Below are positions 50,826-60,649 of a stretch of 64,000 nucleotides of DNA, piece after piece. Below the pieces are notes generated by a model, which was given only the letters and a program-made list of their open reading frames with translations, did no database searches and had not been told where the DNA came from. Source of the DNA: Desulfatibacillum alkenivorans DSM 16219 (lineage in GTDB: Bacteria; Desulfobacterota; Desulfobacteria; Desulfobacterales; Desulfatibacillaceae); the NCBI RefSeq assembly GCF_900142135.1, contig NZ_FQZU01000004.1, forward strand, positions 124,001 to 188,000. The letters are read 5' to 3'. Position 1 is the first letter of the stretch, and each line of letters opens with the position of its first letter. A program made the translations under genes and the position numbers.

Positions 50826-53800
50826 ATGGCCCCGGCCTCGAAAAAAATCGCCCAGGAAAAAGTGCGGGAAGCCGTTTGCTTATTTGAAAAAGACTTCTCC
50901 ATAGACTGGATCATCGAACTCTCCGGCCAAAGGCCCTCCCTGACCCTGGAAATCTTTGAACAAGCCATGGAGGACGGATGGCTGGCGCCCAAAGGCGCCG
51001 GGACCTACGCCCTGGCCGATCCTAAAATCCGCGACCACGTGCTGGCCGGCATGGGGCCGGGCCAAAGGGAAAAGCGCTTTCGCAGCGCGGCCATGCTCTT
51101 TTTAAAGGAGTGCCGGGAGAACGATCTGGACGCTTCTCATCTTGCGCCCTTTTTACTCCGTATACCCAACGACGAACAGGGCTGCGCCGGACTGCTTCTG
51201 GCGGGGGACGCTTTCGTAAAAAGGTTTCAGCCGGACAAGGCCCTGGAATGCTACAAAAAGCTCAAGGACGACCTGTTGAGCCTGGAAGGGCCGGGCATCG
51301 ACGATTTGTTCATCCGAATGGCTTTGAAGACCTCCAAGGTTTCCACGGCCCGGCAAAGCACGGACGAGACGGCGGCCGTGCTTCGGGACGCCCTGGTGCG
51401 TGCGGAGAAACGCGGGGATAAAGCCTCCCAGGCGCTCATTCGCATGCACATCGCCAAGAATGAGTGGCTTTTAAACCGGTACGACAGCGCCAACGAAATC
51501 TTCAAGGACGGCTGGGCCCTGGCCCTGCAGTGCAACGAGCCCTGGCTCATGCGTTCGGCCCTGGCTTTCCGCACCTTTTTTCTTTTCTGGCAGGGGCGGT
51601 TTAAAGAGGTCGCGGCCCTGTACGAAACGGCCGTCTCCGACGTGGAAGCGCGGCCGGAAGGGGGCTTTCCCCTGCTGGTGACCATCACGGCGGGCCAGTG
51701 CTACACCTTTACGGGCCAGATCACCCAGGGCCTGGGCATGCTGGACGCCATCCAGAAATCCTGCCTGGAAGCCGGAGACCTGCACACGGCCGCATTCGCC
51801 ACAGGCTCCATCCACAGCGCCTTGCACAGCATCAAGTCCACGGCGGAAACCCTGGAGTACATCGAAGCGAACCACGCCGCCCTCAAGCAAAGCGGCAACA
51901 GTTATATCGAAATGCTGGCCGACGGGTTTTTAGCCCATTTGTATTATCTGAAAGGCGACATCCGCCGCTCGGTGGCCGCCCTGAGGCGATTCGTGCTAAA
52001 ATGCCGGGAGGTGAACGTGGACGCCCTGCATCACAAGCCCCACTTGCTGGAGCTTTGCTGGGCCATGGAGCAGGGCAAATATCCCCGCATGCTCAATCTT
52101 TCCCTGGATCGTGAAATTCAAAGCATCCTTGTGGGCCGGAACGTGTTCCTCAAGGGCCTGGCTTATCGCTACTCGGCCCTGCTGCAGGCCTACAATAAAG
52201 AGCCGGAAGAGGCTATCAGGCGATCCCTGGACCAATCCCTCAAGTGGCTGGAGGAGTCGGGCCACGAATTGGAAATCCTCCGCACCCGCATGGAAACCAT
52301 GCGCAGGCTTCTCTTGCAAGGCGAGGCCAAGGCGGCGCAAGGCATGGCGGACCGGCTGTCCGGCGTATTGGAGCAGTATCACGAAGAAACAATTCCCCCG
52401 GATCTCAAACCCCTTTTTCGAACCAGGGCCTCCGCCCAAAGGCTGCTTTCCGGCATCTACAGTCTGGGCAATGACATGGCCTCGGTCCAGGACGGCAAGG
52501 AGCTTTTGCACAGCATCCTCTCCACGGTCAACCAGTTGACCGGCGCCGAGCGGGGAGCGATTTTCGTGGCCAACGAAGATCCTCACGGACCGCCCATGAA
52601 GCTGCGAGCCTCCAGGAATCTGACCGCCGATCAGGTTGAACGCCCCGCATTCGAGCCTTCCATGCGCCTCATCCAACAGGCGGCCTCCCTGGGCGTGGAC
52701 AAAAAATCCTTTATCCGCAAGGAATCCGGTCCCCCGGAAGAGTGGAGCGCCGGGTCCGGCGAGGCGGCCCGGTCAAGCATTTGCGCGCCCATTATATTCA
52801 AAGGGAAAACCCTGGGCGTGTTGTATCACGACAACCGTTTGCTCAATTCCGCATTCAAGGAGTCGGACTTTGAACTGCTCTCCTTTTTCGCGGCCCAGGC
52901 TGCGGCAGCCCTGGACAACGCCAACGCCCAGGACGAAATCAAGCGCCTGAAAAGCGCCATGGCCCAGGGGAGGCGCATTCAATCACCGCGGCGCTTTTCC
53001 CGGGAGAATTACAAGGAGGTCATCGGCAAAAGCCAGGCCGTGCGTAACATGCTCCATCTGATCGAGCAAGTGGCCGGGACCGATTCCAACGTTCTCATCC
53101 TGGGGGAGACCGGCGTGGGCAAGGAACTGGCCGCCAACGCCGTCCATTATCACAGCAAGCGCCGGGGAAAGGCTTTCGTCAAAGCCAATTGCAGCGCCCT
53201 CACCGAAACCCTCATCAACAGCGAGTTGTTCGGCCACGAAAAAGGCGCCTTTACCGGAGCCTCCTCCCGCCGGATCGGCCGCTTTGAACTGGCCGACAAA
53301 GGAACCATCTTTTTGGACGAAATCGGAGACCTGCCCCTGGACGTCCAGGCCAACCTGCTTCGCGTGCTGCAAAGCAGCGAGTTCGAAAGGGTGGGCGGCA
53401 ACGAAACCATCCGGTCCGACTTTCGCCTCATCGCCGCCACAAACCGGGATCTGGAAAGCCTGGCCGCCGAAAAGAAATTCCGGCAGGACCTTTATTATCG
53501 GCTGAACGTGTTTCCCATCGTCGTGCCGCCTCTGCGGGATCGCAAGGAGGACATCCCCCTGCTGGCCGAGCAGTTTATCCGGGTTTTCGCCCAAAAAATG
53601 CAAATTGAGGCCAAAAGGATTTCCAGGGAGGAAATGAACAAGCTCCTTAAATACCACTGGCCGGGGAACATCCGGGAGCTTGCCAACGTGATTGAAAGGG
53701 GCATGATTTTAAGCTCCGGCCCCCTGTTTAGGGCTCCGGATCTGGAAGACCTGCCCGACGGACGCAGCCTGCACCGCCCTCATAGCCTGGAGGAAAACGA

Positions 53801-53936
53801 ACGCAGCCATATTTTATGGGCCTTGGAGCAGAAAAACTGGAAGGTGCGCGGCCCCGGCGGAGTCGCCGAATTCCTGGACATCAACCCTTCCACCCTCGCC
53901 GCCCGCATGAAGAAGCTGGGCATAAAGCGTCCATAA
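50826..53936 (+). CDS. Sigma-54-dependent activator with TPR-like, GAF, AAA+ and Fis-type HTH domains
   Basis: The protein has about 1036 residues. Residues 1-540 are helical repeats (TPR/MalT-like: DKALECYKKLKDDLL, NRYDSANEIFKDGWALA). About 545-700 is a GAF domain (LLHSILSTVNQLTGAERGAIFVA ... FFAAQAAAALDNA). About 735-970 is the AAA+ core with ILGETGVGKELAANAVH (Walker A), ELFGHEKGAFTGASS (the GAFTGA sigma-54 loop, intact), GTIFLDEIGDLP and YYRLNVFPIVVPPLRDRKEDI. About 993-1036 is a Fis-type HTH. No receiver is present; the GAF domain probably senses the signal. It is divergent from the oxidase operon, whose sigma-54 promoter it should activate. ATG 50826 lacks a strong Shine-Dalgarno but is the first start after the promoter. 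Confidence 0.9.
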   Translation: MAPASKKIAQEKVREAVCLFEKDFSIDWIIELSGQRPSLTLEIFEQAMEDGWLAPKGAGTYALADPKIRDHVLAGMGPGQREKRFRSAAMLFLKECRENDLDASHLAPFLLRIPNDEQGCAGLLLAGDAFVKRFQPDKALECYKKLKDDLLSLEGPGIDDLFIRMALKTSKVSTARQSTDETAAVLRDALVRAEKRGDKASQALIRMHIAKNEWLLNRYDSANEIFKDGWALALQCNEPWLMRSALAFRTFFLFWQGRFKEVAALYETAVSDVEARPEGGFPLLVTITAGQCYTFTGQITQGLGMLDAIQKSCLEAGDLHTAAFATGSIHSALHSIKSTAETLEYIEANHAALKQSGNSYIEMLADGFLAHLYYLKGDIRRSVAALRRFVLKCREVNVDALHHKPHLLELCWAMEQGKYPRMLNLSLDREIQSILVGRNVFLKGLAYRYSALLQAYNKEPEEAIRRSLDQSLKWLEESGHELEILRTRMETMRRLLLQGEAKAAQGMADRLSGVLEQYHEETIPPDLKPLFRTRASAQRLLSGIYSLGNDMASVQDGKELLHSILSTVNQLTGAERGAIFVANEDPHGPPMKLRASRNLTADQVERPAFEPSMRLIQQAASLGVDKKSFIRKESGPPEEWSAGSGEAARSSICAPIIFKGKTLGVLYHDNRLLNSAFKESDFELLSFFAAQAAAALDNANAQDEIKRLKSAMAQGRRIQSPRRFSRENYKEVIGKSQAVRNMLHLIEQVAGTDSNVLILGETGVGKELAANAVHYHSKRRGKAFVKANCSALTETLINSELFGHEKGAFTGASSRRIGRFELADKGTIFLDEIGDLPLDVQANLLRVLQSSEFERVGGNETIRSDFRLIAATNRDLESLAAEKKFRQDLYYRLNVFPIVVPPLRDRKEDIPLLAEQFIRVFAQKMQIEAKRISREEMNKLLKYHWPGNIRELANVIERGMILSSGPLFRAPDLEDLPDGRSLHRPHSLEENERSHILWALEQKNWKVRGPGGVAEFLDINPSTLAARMKKLGIKRP

Positions 53937-54126
53937 AGAAACGCCCTGCGTACAGCGGATTAGCCGCCTATGCGGGGCGTGCTGGATGCGGCGGCATGCG
54001 GCAAGCCGCGGCCAAGCTCATCGGAGGAAACTTCTGGACACCAGTTCATGATCGTTGGTAACTTATAGCAGCGGCATTAAAAAACCCTCCCATTCTTCTT
54101 CCGGAATGCCAAAAACAAGGATGCCT

Positions 54127-56472
54127 ATGCCCCCGAAGCCAACCTATGAAGAACTCGAAGCGAGAGTGCGCCGTTTAGAGAAGGATTTGCAGGACTCAAG
54201 GCAAATTATCAACACCATCCTTGACGCGGCGCCGGTAAGAATTTTTTGGAAAGATAAGGATTTGCGGTATCTGGGCTGCAATACACTTTTTGCCAAGGAC
54301 GCCGGTTTTGACGACCCCAAGGATATGATTGGCAAAGATGACTACCAAATGGTCTGGAAAAGGCAGGCGGAGCTATATCGCGGCGACGATCAGGAGGTCA
54401 TTCAAAGCGGCAAACCCAAATTGCTTATTGAAGAGCCGCAAACAGGTCCGGATGGAGCCGTTAAAACGCTTTTGACAAGCAAGGTTCCTTTGTTCAATGA
54501 AGAAGGCGAACTAAAAGGAATGCTTGGAGCATATTCGGATATTACGGAATGGAAGGAAAAGGAAGCTGAGTACGCCCAACTTTTCGCCTTGTCCATTGAT
54601 ATGGTATGCATTGCCGATATAAACACCACTGCGTTTTTAAAGGTAAACCCTGCTTTCACCGAAACCCTGGGCTTTTCGGAAGAAGAACTTTTAAATGAAT
54701 CATTCATGGATTTTATTCATCCGGATGATGTTGAAAAAACACTCTCTGTCGTGGAATCGTCATTAAAACTCGGCAAAAAGGTTTTCAATTTTGAAAACCG
54801 GTACAGGTGCAAGGACGGAACCTATCGCTGGTTAAGCTGGGTGTCGCATCCCATTCCGGAGATAGGGAAAACCTATGCCGTCGCGAGGGACATCACCAGC
54901 TACAAAGCCTCTGAAATGGCGCAGGCTGATATTCAGCAGGAGCTTTTAAAACGAAATAAATTCATCGAAATGATTCTGGACTACCTGCCCATTGGATTGG
55001 GGGTGAACTATGTTGACAGCGGAGAAGTAACCTATCTGAACCGGAAGTTTGAAGAGATATACGGCTGGAGGAAAGAAGAGTTTCCCAATATTCAAGACTT
55101 TTTTGAAAAAGTTTTTCCCGACCCTGTAGAGCGGGAGGCCCTGCAACTGCGCATCATGGAGGACATGGCTTCCGGCGACCCCAAGAGAATGGCATGGGAA
55201 GACCTTGAAATAACGACGAAGACAAATCAGAAGCGTATTGTTTTTGCTAAGAACATACCCATTTTTGATCAGAACCTGATGATCTCCACTGTGCAGGATG
55301 TCACCGATAAACGCAAACTGGAGGCGCAGGTGCAGCAAGCCCAGAAAATGGAATCCATTGGAAGGCTGGCGGGCGGCGTTGCTCACGATTTTAACAATAT
55401 GCTGAGCATCATATCCGGTTATTCCGAAATGGCCCTGGAAGACCTGGATCAAAATGCTCCCATTGCCGCCAATCTTCAGGAAATCCGGAAAGCGGCTAAA
55501 CGGTCGGCGGATCTCACCCGGCAGCTTCTGGCTTTCGCCCGAAGGCAAACCATCTCCCCTAAGATGCTGGACCTGAATGAAACCATTGAGAGCATGCTTA
55601 AGATGCTGTCCCGCCTGATCGGGGAAGATATTGATCTTGCCTGGAGGCCTAAAGTCAGGCTGTGGAAGGTTATGATAGACCCTTCTCAGGTTGATCAGAT
55701 TTTAGCCAATTTGTGCGTAAACGCCAAAGACGCCATTGAACGCCATGGGAAAATTACCATTGAAACCAATAATATGATCTTTGAAGAGGAGTATTGCCGG
55801 GACCATGAAGGGTTTAAGTCAGGCGAGTATGTAATGATAGCGGTAAGCGATAATGGCTGCGGTATAAAGAAGGAAAACATGGACAAGTTGTTTGAACCTT
55901 TTTTTACCACAAAGAAAATTGGCCAGGGAACAGGTCTGGGATTGGCGACCGTTTACGGGATCGTCAAACAGAACAACGGCTTTTTAAATATCTATAGCGA
56001 GCCGGGGGAAGGGACCTGTTTTAAGTTGTATTTTCCAAGGTACATCGAGGCATCCATGCAACACCGGGAACGGGCCGAGAAGGCCCCTATAGCAGGGGGG
56101 GCGGAGACCGTGTTGGTCGTGGAGGATGAAGAAGCCTTTTTAAGAGTAACGCAAATGATGCTCGAACGCCTTGGATATCAGGTGCTCGCCGCCGCCGGAC
56201 CCAAAGAGGCTATTCAACTTGCTGAATCGTTTTCCGGGCGCATCCACCTGCTGATGACTGATGTGGTTATGCCGGAAATGAGCGGCAGGGACTTGGCGGA
56301 GCGCCTTACAGAGTCATACCCCGGTATGAAATGCCTGTTTATGTCCGGGTATACGGCCAATGTGATCGCCCATCACGGGGTGCTTGACGAAGGCATCAAT
56401 TTCATCAACAAACCCTTTTCCAAACATGAAGTCGCCATAAAAGTCAGGGAGGCTCTGGACCAGAAAACTTGA
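54127..56472 (+). CDS. Soluble hybrid histidine kinase with three PAS domains and a receiver
   Basis: The roughly 781-residue cytoplasmic sensor opens with an N-terminal coiled coil (PTYEELEARVRRLEKDLQDSRQI) and three PAS domains (about 25-145, 150-275, 280-400). The kinase core has RLAGGVAHDFNNMLSIISGYS (His near 418), NLCVNAKDAIERHG, SDNGCGIKKE and GTGLGLATVYGIV. The C-terminal receiver (about 660-781) has VLVVEDEEAFLR and the phospho-acceptor in LLMTDVVMPEMSG. There are no membrane helices. ATG 54127 has AAGG at seven bases; 54106 and 54121 are in-frame alternatives. The phosphatase gene is convergent with it. Confidence 0.9.
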   Translation: MPPKPTYEELEARVRRLEKDLQDSRQIINTILDAAPVRIFWKDKDLRYLGCNTLFAKDAGFDDPKDMIGKDDYQMVWKRQAELYRGDDQEVIQSGKPKLLIEEPQTGPDGAVKTLLTSKVPLFNEEGELKGMLGAYSDITEWKEKEAEYAQLFALSIDMVCIADINTTAFLKVNPAFTETLGFSEEELLNESFMDFIHPDDVEKTLSVVESSLKLGKKVFNFENRYRCKDGTYRWLSWVSHPIPEIGKTYAVARDITSYKASEMAQADIQQELLKRNKFIEMILDYLPIGLGVNYVDSGEVTYLNRKFEEIYGWRKEEFPNIQDFFEKVFPDPVEREALQLRIMEDMASGDPKRMAWEDLEITTKTNQKRIVFAKNIPIFDQNLMISTVQDVTDKRKLEAQVQQAQKMESIGRLAGGVAHDFNNMLSIISGYSEMALEDLDQNAPIAANLQEIRKAAKRSADLTRQLLAFARRQTISPKMLDLNETIESMLKMLSRLIGEDIDLAWRPKVRLWKVMIDPSQVDQILANLCVNAKDAIERHGKITIETNNMIFEEEYCRDHEGFKSGEYVMIAVSDNGCGIKKENMDKLFEPFFTTKKIGQGTGLGLATVYGIVKQNNGFLNIYSEPGEGTCFKLYFPRYIEASMQHRERAEKAPIAGGAETVLVVEDEEAFLRVTQMMLERLGYQVLAAAGPKEAIQLAESFSGRIHLLMTDVVMPEMSGRDLAERLTESYPGMKCLFMSGYTANVIAHHGVLDEGINFINKPFSKHEVAIKVREALDQKT

Positions 56473-56488
56473 AGGGGAATGACGCTTT

Positions 56489-57943
56489 CTACACCGTCTT
56501 GGCCACGATGATGGTCATGTCGTCTTCCATGTCGCGGCCGGCGCGGAAGGCCTGGGCCTCGTCCAGGATGGCTTCCATGATGTTGGACGCGCTGTTTTTC
56601 GCATGCTTGCGGATGACCTTTTCCATGGCTTTTTTCCCGAACATCTCCTCCTGGGCGTTGGCGGATTCCCAAATGCCGTCCGTGGCGATGACCAGGACCT
56701 TGCCGGGCGTAAAGCCTTCCATGCAGTATTCCTCATACTCCCAGTCGGGATGCAGCCCCAGGGCCACGCCGCGTCCGTCCAAATACTCAAACGCATCGGT
56801 TTCAGGATCGTACAAAAAGGCCGGGTCGTGTCCGGCCCGCACCCAGGTCAGGGCGCGTTTATCCAGGTCCACAACCGTGTAGGAAAAGGTCATGAACCGG
56901 CCGGTTTCCCAGGTGTCCTGGGTAAGCTGCTTGTTCATGGCCGTGACGATTTTCGCCGGGCGGTTTTCCCGCAAGACCAGGGTGCGGAATATGGACCGGG
57001 CCGTGGCCATGTGCAGGGCGGAGCCCACGCCGTGGCCGGAGGCGTCGGCGATCAACAGGCCGATTTTTTCGTCCGGAAGGGTGATAAAATCAAAATAATC
57101 CCCGCCGGTCTGGCTGCTGTAGCGGCTGGTTCCGGCAAGGTCCAGGCCGGGCATAGTAGGCGCCGCCCGGGGCAGGAGGTTTTGCTGCACTTCCTCGGCC
57201 AGGGCGAGTTCGCCCAGGAGCTTTTGCCTGTGGCTGAGCCCTTGAATCATGATGTTGGTGTGGCCTGCGATCACGCCGAACTCGTCGTTGGTGGCCACGG
57301 GAACCCTGCGGGTCAAATCCCCCTTGCTGACGCTTTCCAGCACATTGGTTTCGTTTTCAAACAGCAGTTTCAGGTTTCGGGAGTACGACCAGATCATGTT
57401 GACGGCCAGGGCCATGAAAATCAGCATGATGAACAGGATGTCCTTGCCCACGGACTCCTGGGCCATGGCGATGCTTTGCGCATCCTGTCCGGCCGAAGCG
57501 AGCCAGTCAATGTCGTTTAGCACCACCAGATAGATCACGAAGGTGGTCAGGAGAGCGGAGGAAATGGCCACAAGAGCGAATTTTCTGGTCACCGAATAGA
57601 ATTTTTTCGGAGGCAAGTAGTTGTTGGCGTCCAGGGCGGCCGTCAGGACTTTGCGCTCCCGGTGCAAGGCCATGTCCACGGCGATGAAAAAGCCGGCCAA
57701 AGAGAATCCAATATAAAGCAAACCCGCGCTGGATCGGGGAAATCCCAAAAATAAATGGGCGTAGATGGCCCCCATAAGCCCGAAGATCAGCACCAGAACA
57801 AGGTCCATCGCCATCTGCCGGCCGGACTGGGACATGGGGCTTTTTTCCACCCATCGCTTTTCCAGAAACCAGCGGGGAATCAAAGCCGCCGCAAAAAAGA
57901 ACATTATGGCCGCCCCCAATTTCACGGGGGGCAGGTTTTCCAT
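56489..57943 (-). CDS. Membrane SpoIIE/RsbU-type PP2C phosphatase with HAMP domain
   Basis: The 484-residue protein has about five membrane helices (near 10-27, 46-66, 72-92, 122-142, 168-188), a HAMP linker (about 188-240) and a PP2C-type phosphatase domain (about 250-484). Phosphatase motifs are AEEVQQNLLPRAAPTMPGLDLAGTSRYSSQTGGDYFDF, GLLIADASGHGVGSALHMA and LVIATDGIWESANAQEEMFG, with the metal-binding Asp residues. Such enzymes dephosphorylate anti-sigma-factor antagonists in partner-switching. No STAS or anti-sigma gene is beside it. A 21-residue hydrophobic frame lies 6 bases upstream. Confidence 0.9.
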   Translation of the reverse strand: MENLPPVKLGAAIMFFFAAALIPRWFLEKRWVEKSPMSQSGRQMAMDLVLVLIFGLMGAIYAHLFLGFPRSSAGLLYIGFSLAGFFIAVDMALHRERKVLTAALDANNYLPPKKFYSVTRKFALVAISSALLTTFVIYLVVLNDIDWLASAGQDAQSIAMAQESVGKDILFIMLIFMALAVNMIWSYSRNLKLLFENETNVLESVSKGDLTRRVPVATNDEFGVIAGHTNIMIQGLSHRQKLLGELALAEEVQQNLLPRAAPTMPGLDLAGTSRYSSQTGGDYFDFITLPDEKIGLLIADASGHGVGSALHMATARSIFRTLVLRENRPAKIVTAMNKQLTQDTWETGRFMTFSYTVVDLDKRALTWVRAGHDPAFLYDPETDAFEYLDGRGVALGLHPDWEYEEYCMEGFTPGKVLVIATDGIWESANAQEEMFGKKAMEKVIRKHAKNSASNIMEAILDEAQAFRAGRDMEDDMTIIVAKTV

Positions 57944-57949
57944 GAACGG

Positions 57950-58015
57950 TCAGACCTTTCCCCCGTATAGGGTCAGGATGACAGTGAATATTACATATAG
58001 CAGTGCGATGCGCAT
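57950..58015 (-). CDS. Possible 21-residue membrane peptide
   Basis: ATG 58015 is preceded by GGGGAG at proper spacing. The frame encodes a single membrane helix (start MRIALLYVIFTVIL, end GGKV) and ends 6 bases before the phosphatase start. Size and character resemble small membrane subunits such as KdpF-type peptides. It could regulate or couple translation of the phosphatase. No homologue is known to me. Confidence 0.4.
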   Translation of the reverse strand: MRIALLYVIFTVILTLYGGKV

Positions 58016-58083
58016 AACAGGCTCCCCAAGTGAGTTTGAAGCCAAGGTGATTCTATTCGAGTAATTCCACCTGGGATTTCGTT

Positions 58084-58156
58084 GGGACGCGATACGTATC
58101 TCAAACGACGTGATTTGGTGCGTTTGATCATTGCACCAGAGATGCGTTAACGCCCC
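58084..58156. repeat. GGGGACA/CTTATCTC inverted-repeat element, copy 4 (diverged)
   Basis: The left arm GGGACGCGATACGTATCTC (58084-58102) and right arm GAGATGCGTTAACGCCCC (58139-58156) match the other copies in layout and 36-base loop, with more changes (CTTATCTC is CGTATCTC). Confidence 0.55.
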
Positions 58157-58238
58157 TGAAATCCGGCATATTCGCCTTCCTTATGTCGGCGGCCAATCCG
58201 TTTTCCGCCATTATGGCACGAGCGCCTTGCTCATGTCA

Positions 58239-60395
58239 TCACGACAAAATGCGAAAAAGCGCCTCCGGGTCGGTGGTGGGCCGTTGACAGGTATAGCCCT
58301 GGCACACATAAGCCGTGGCTTTGCCTTCCACGCAGGCCTGCTCCCGGGTATACGGCGCAAGCTCGTCAAGCTCCTTGCAATCCTCGGTATTGGGCCGAAA
58401 CACCAGCACCTTGTTTGGCACGAATCGCTGATTCACGCCGTCCAGCATGACCGTGGAGTCCCTGGCGCCCTGATCACCGCATATGACGATTTCCAAGGCC
58501 GGGCCGACAATAAAATCCAACGCCCCCAGCAAATGAGTGTAAACGTACGGCTGGGCCTCGATTTGCCCGGAAAAGGCTTGCAGGATGGCTTCGGCCTTTT
58601 CCCGGCATTCCTCATTGGCTGTAATCCCGGCCAGACGCAAAAGATTGACGGCCGCCGCGGAGTTTCCCGAGGGCTGGGCGCCGTCGTACAGGTCCTTGCC
58701 GCGCATGAACAGCTTTTCGCCGTAAACCGGGCTCATGAACAAGCCGCCGTGATCCCGGTCCCAGAATAAATCCAGCATGGTTTCGTTTAAAGTGACGGCC
58801 TTTTTCAGCCATTTGACGCCAAAGGTGGATTCGTACAATTCCAGCAAGCCCCAGACCATAAAGGCGTAATCATCCAGCAGGCCGGGCAGGGCGGCCTCTC
58901 CTTCCCGGAAGCGTTTTTGCAAATGCCCCTGGCCGTCCTGGAGCGCGTCCAAAATAAAGTTGGCGGCCCGTACCGCGGCCAGGGTGTATTTGTCATCCCC
59001 CAGGACGCGCCCCCCTTTGGCCAGGGCGGCGATCATGAGCCCGTTCCAGTCCGTGAGGATCTTGTCGTCCTTGTAAGGATGAATGCGTTTTTTCCGCTCC
59101 GCAAAAAGGGCCGTCCGGATTTTTTCCAGGCGCGATTCCAACTCCGCCTTTTCCATGCCCATGTCCCGGGCCAGTTGGGCCAGGTCCTTTCGAAGGTGGG
59201 GAATGCTGTCGCCCGTCTTTTGACCGGTGGCCTGATCAAAGAAGTTGCCGCCCTTGACCAGGTTGTAGGCCGAGATAAACAGGGCGCCGTCCTCTTTGCC
59301 CAGGATCTTATTAATTTCCTCCGTGGTCCAGACGTAAAACTTGCCTTCCTCGCCTTCGCTGTCCGCATCCTCAGCGCTGTAAAATCCCCCTTCCGGGGAG
59401 GTCATGTCCCGGAGCACATAGGTGAAAATCTCCCGGGCGTTGGCTGCGTACTCCTCCTTGCCCGTGGCCTGATAAGCCTCCAGCAGGGCGTTGGCGGTCA
59501 ATGCCTGGTCGTACAGCATTTTTTCAAAATGAGGCAAAAGCCAGTCAGGATCCGTGGCGTAACGGTGAATGCCGAAGCCCACGTGGTCGTATATGCCGCC
59601 CATGCGCATGGCCCTAAGGGTTTTCTCCACCATGGCCAAAGCCTCAGCATCGCCGGTGCGTTTCCAGTAGCGCAGCAAAAAGGTTAAATTATGCGGGGTG
59701 GGGAACTTATTGCCCCGGCCGAAACCGCCCCGTTGAATATCGTAGGAGGCTTTCAACCCGGCGAAAGCCTTGCCCAAGGTGTGGGGCCCCAATTCCTCCC
59801 GGCCCTTTTTCGGCTGGGCCTGGGATAGGGCCTGCACAACCTGCTGAGCGGCGTTTAAAGCCTTGGAACGCTCGTTTTTCCAAAGCTCCCCCAAAAGTGA
59901 CGAGAGGCGCATGAGCCCCGGCCGCCCCATGTGGTCTTCCTTGGGAAAATACGTGCCTGCGTAAAAAGGCTCTTTGTCGGGAGTCAGAAAAACGCTCATG
60001 GGCCAGCCCCCGGCGCCGGTCATGGCCTGGGTGACGCTCATATACACATGGTCAATGTCCGGCCGCTCCTCCCGGTCCACCTTGATGCAGACAAAATGCT
60101 TGTTTAAAAGCGCGGCCGCCTCGGGATCCTCAAAAGACTCCCGCTCCATTACATGGCACCAGTGGCACGTGGAATATCCGATGGACAGAAAAACCGGCTT
60201 GTCCTCTTTTCTGGCCTGCTCAAAAGCCTCGTCCCCCCAGGGCCGCCAATCCACCGGATTGGCCGCGTGCTGCAGCAGATACGGGCTTTTTTCAAAAATT
60301 AGACGGTTGAAATTAGCGCCGCCGTCCGGAGGCAGGATTTTTATTTCCTCCGGCGTGGGAAAATATGCATGGGTGCGTCTTGCCTGGCTGTCCAT
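58239..60395 (-). CDS. Thioredoxin-like DUF255 protein (YyaL/SPATA20 family)
   Basis: The 718-residue protein, of usual length for the family, has an N-terminal thioredoxin-fold domain: [25 protein letters not shown], then [22 protein letters not shown] with the CxxC at Cys77 and Cys80. It continues [13 protein letters not shown] and [25 protein letters not shown]. The C-terminal two thirds is an (alpha/alpha)6 glycosidase/epimerase-like barrel ([35 protein letters not shown]). Its reaction is unknown; redox or carbohydrate-related roles have been proposed for the family. It lacks a signal peptide. Confidence 0.93.
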   Translation of the reverse strand: MDSQARRTHAYFPTPEEIKILPPDGGANFNRLIFEKSPYLLQHAANPVDWRPWGDEAFEQARKEDKPVFLSIGYSTCHWCHVMERESFEDPEAAALLNKHFVCIKVDREERPDIDHVYMSVTQAMTGAGGWPMSVFLTPDKEPFYAGTYFPKEDHMGRPGLMRLSSLLGELWKNERSKALNAAQQVVQALSQAQPKKGREELGPHTLGKAFAGLKASYDIQRGGFGRGNKFPTPHNLTFLLRYWKRTGDAEALAMVEKTLRAMRMGGIYDHVGFGIHRYATDPDWLLPHFEKMLYDQALTANALLEAYQATGKEEYAANAREIFTYVLRDMTSPEGGFYSAEDADSEGEEGKFYVWTTEEINKILGKEDGALFISAYNLVKGGNFFDQATGQKTGDSIPHLRKDLAQLARDMGMEKAELESRLEKIRTALFAERKKRIHPYKDDKILTDWNGLMIAALAKGGRVLGDDKYTLAAVRAANFILDALQDGQGHLQKRFREGEAALPGLLDDYAFMVWGLLELYESTFGVKWLKKAVTLNETMLDLFWDRDHGGLFMSPVYGEKLFMRGKDLYDGAQPSGNSAAAVNLLRLAGITANEECREKAEAILQAFSGQIEAQPYVYTHLLGALDFIVGPALEIVICGDQGARDSTVMLDGVNQRFVPNKVLVFRPNTEDCKELDELAPYTREQACVEGKATAYVCQGYTCQRPTTDPEALFRILS

Positions 60396-60610
60396 AGTAC
60401 GTCCTGTTCCCCCTTTCCCAATGGGTGTTCAAGGCCTGATTAAAAAGAAGCCGCAAAGCCCCCTGTGTTCAGTTGCGTTGATTGAAAATAATAATCAATA
60501 TTAGATATGGCAAGCGCGGGAGAATGGATTTTAAAAAATCGGCACGCAACCCGGGCGGGGAGTTATTTTGAAATGGGCCGATAAATGGGAGTCCGGGCGG
60601 GTAATGGCGG

Positions 60611-60645
60611 AAAGCCCGGCATGATGCAGCCATGCCGGGCTTTTT
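60611..60645. terminator. Strong bidirectional hairpin terminator
   Basis: AAAGCCCGGCATG and CATGCCGGGCTTT form a 13-bp stem with a 7-base loop and T-run (plus) or A/T tract (minus). It lies 5 bp after the stop of the minus-strand secreted protein gene. Confidence 0.85.
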
Positions 60646-60649
60646 GCGT

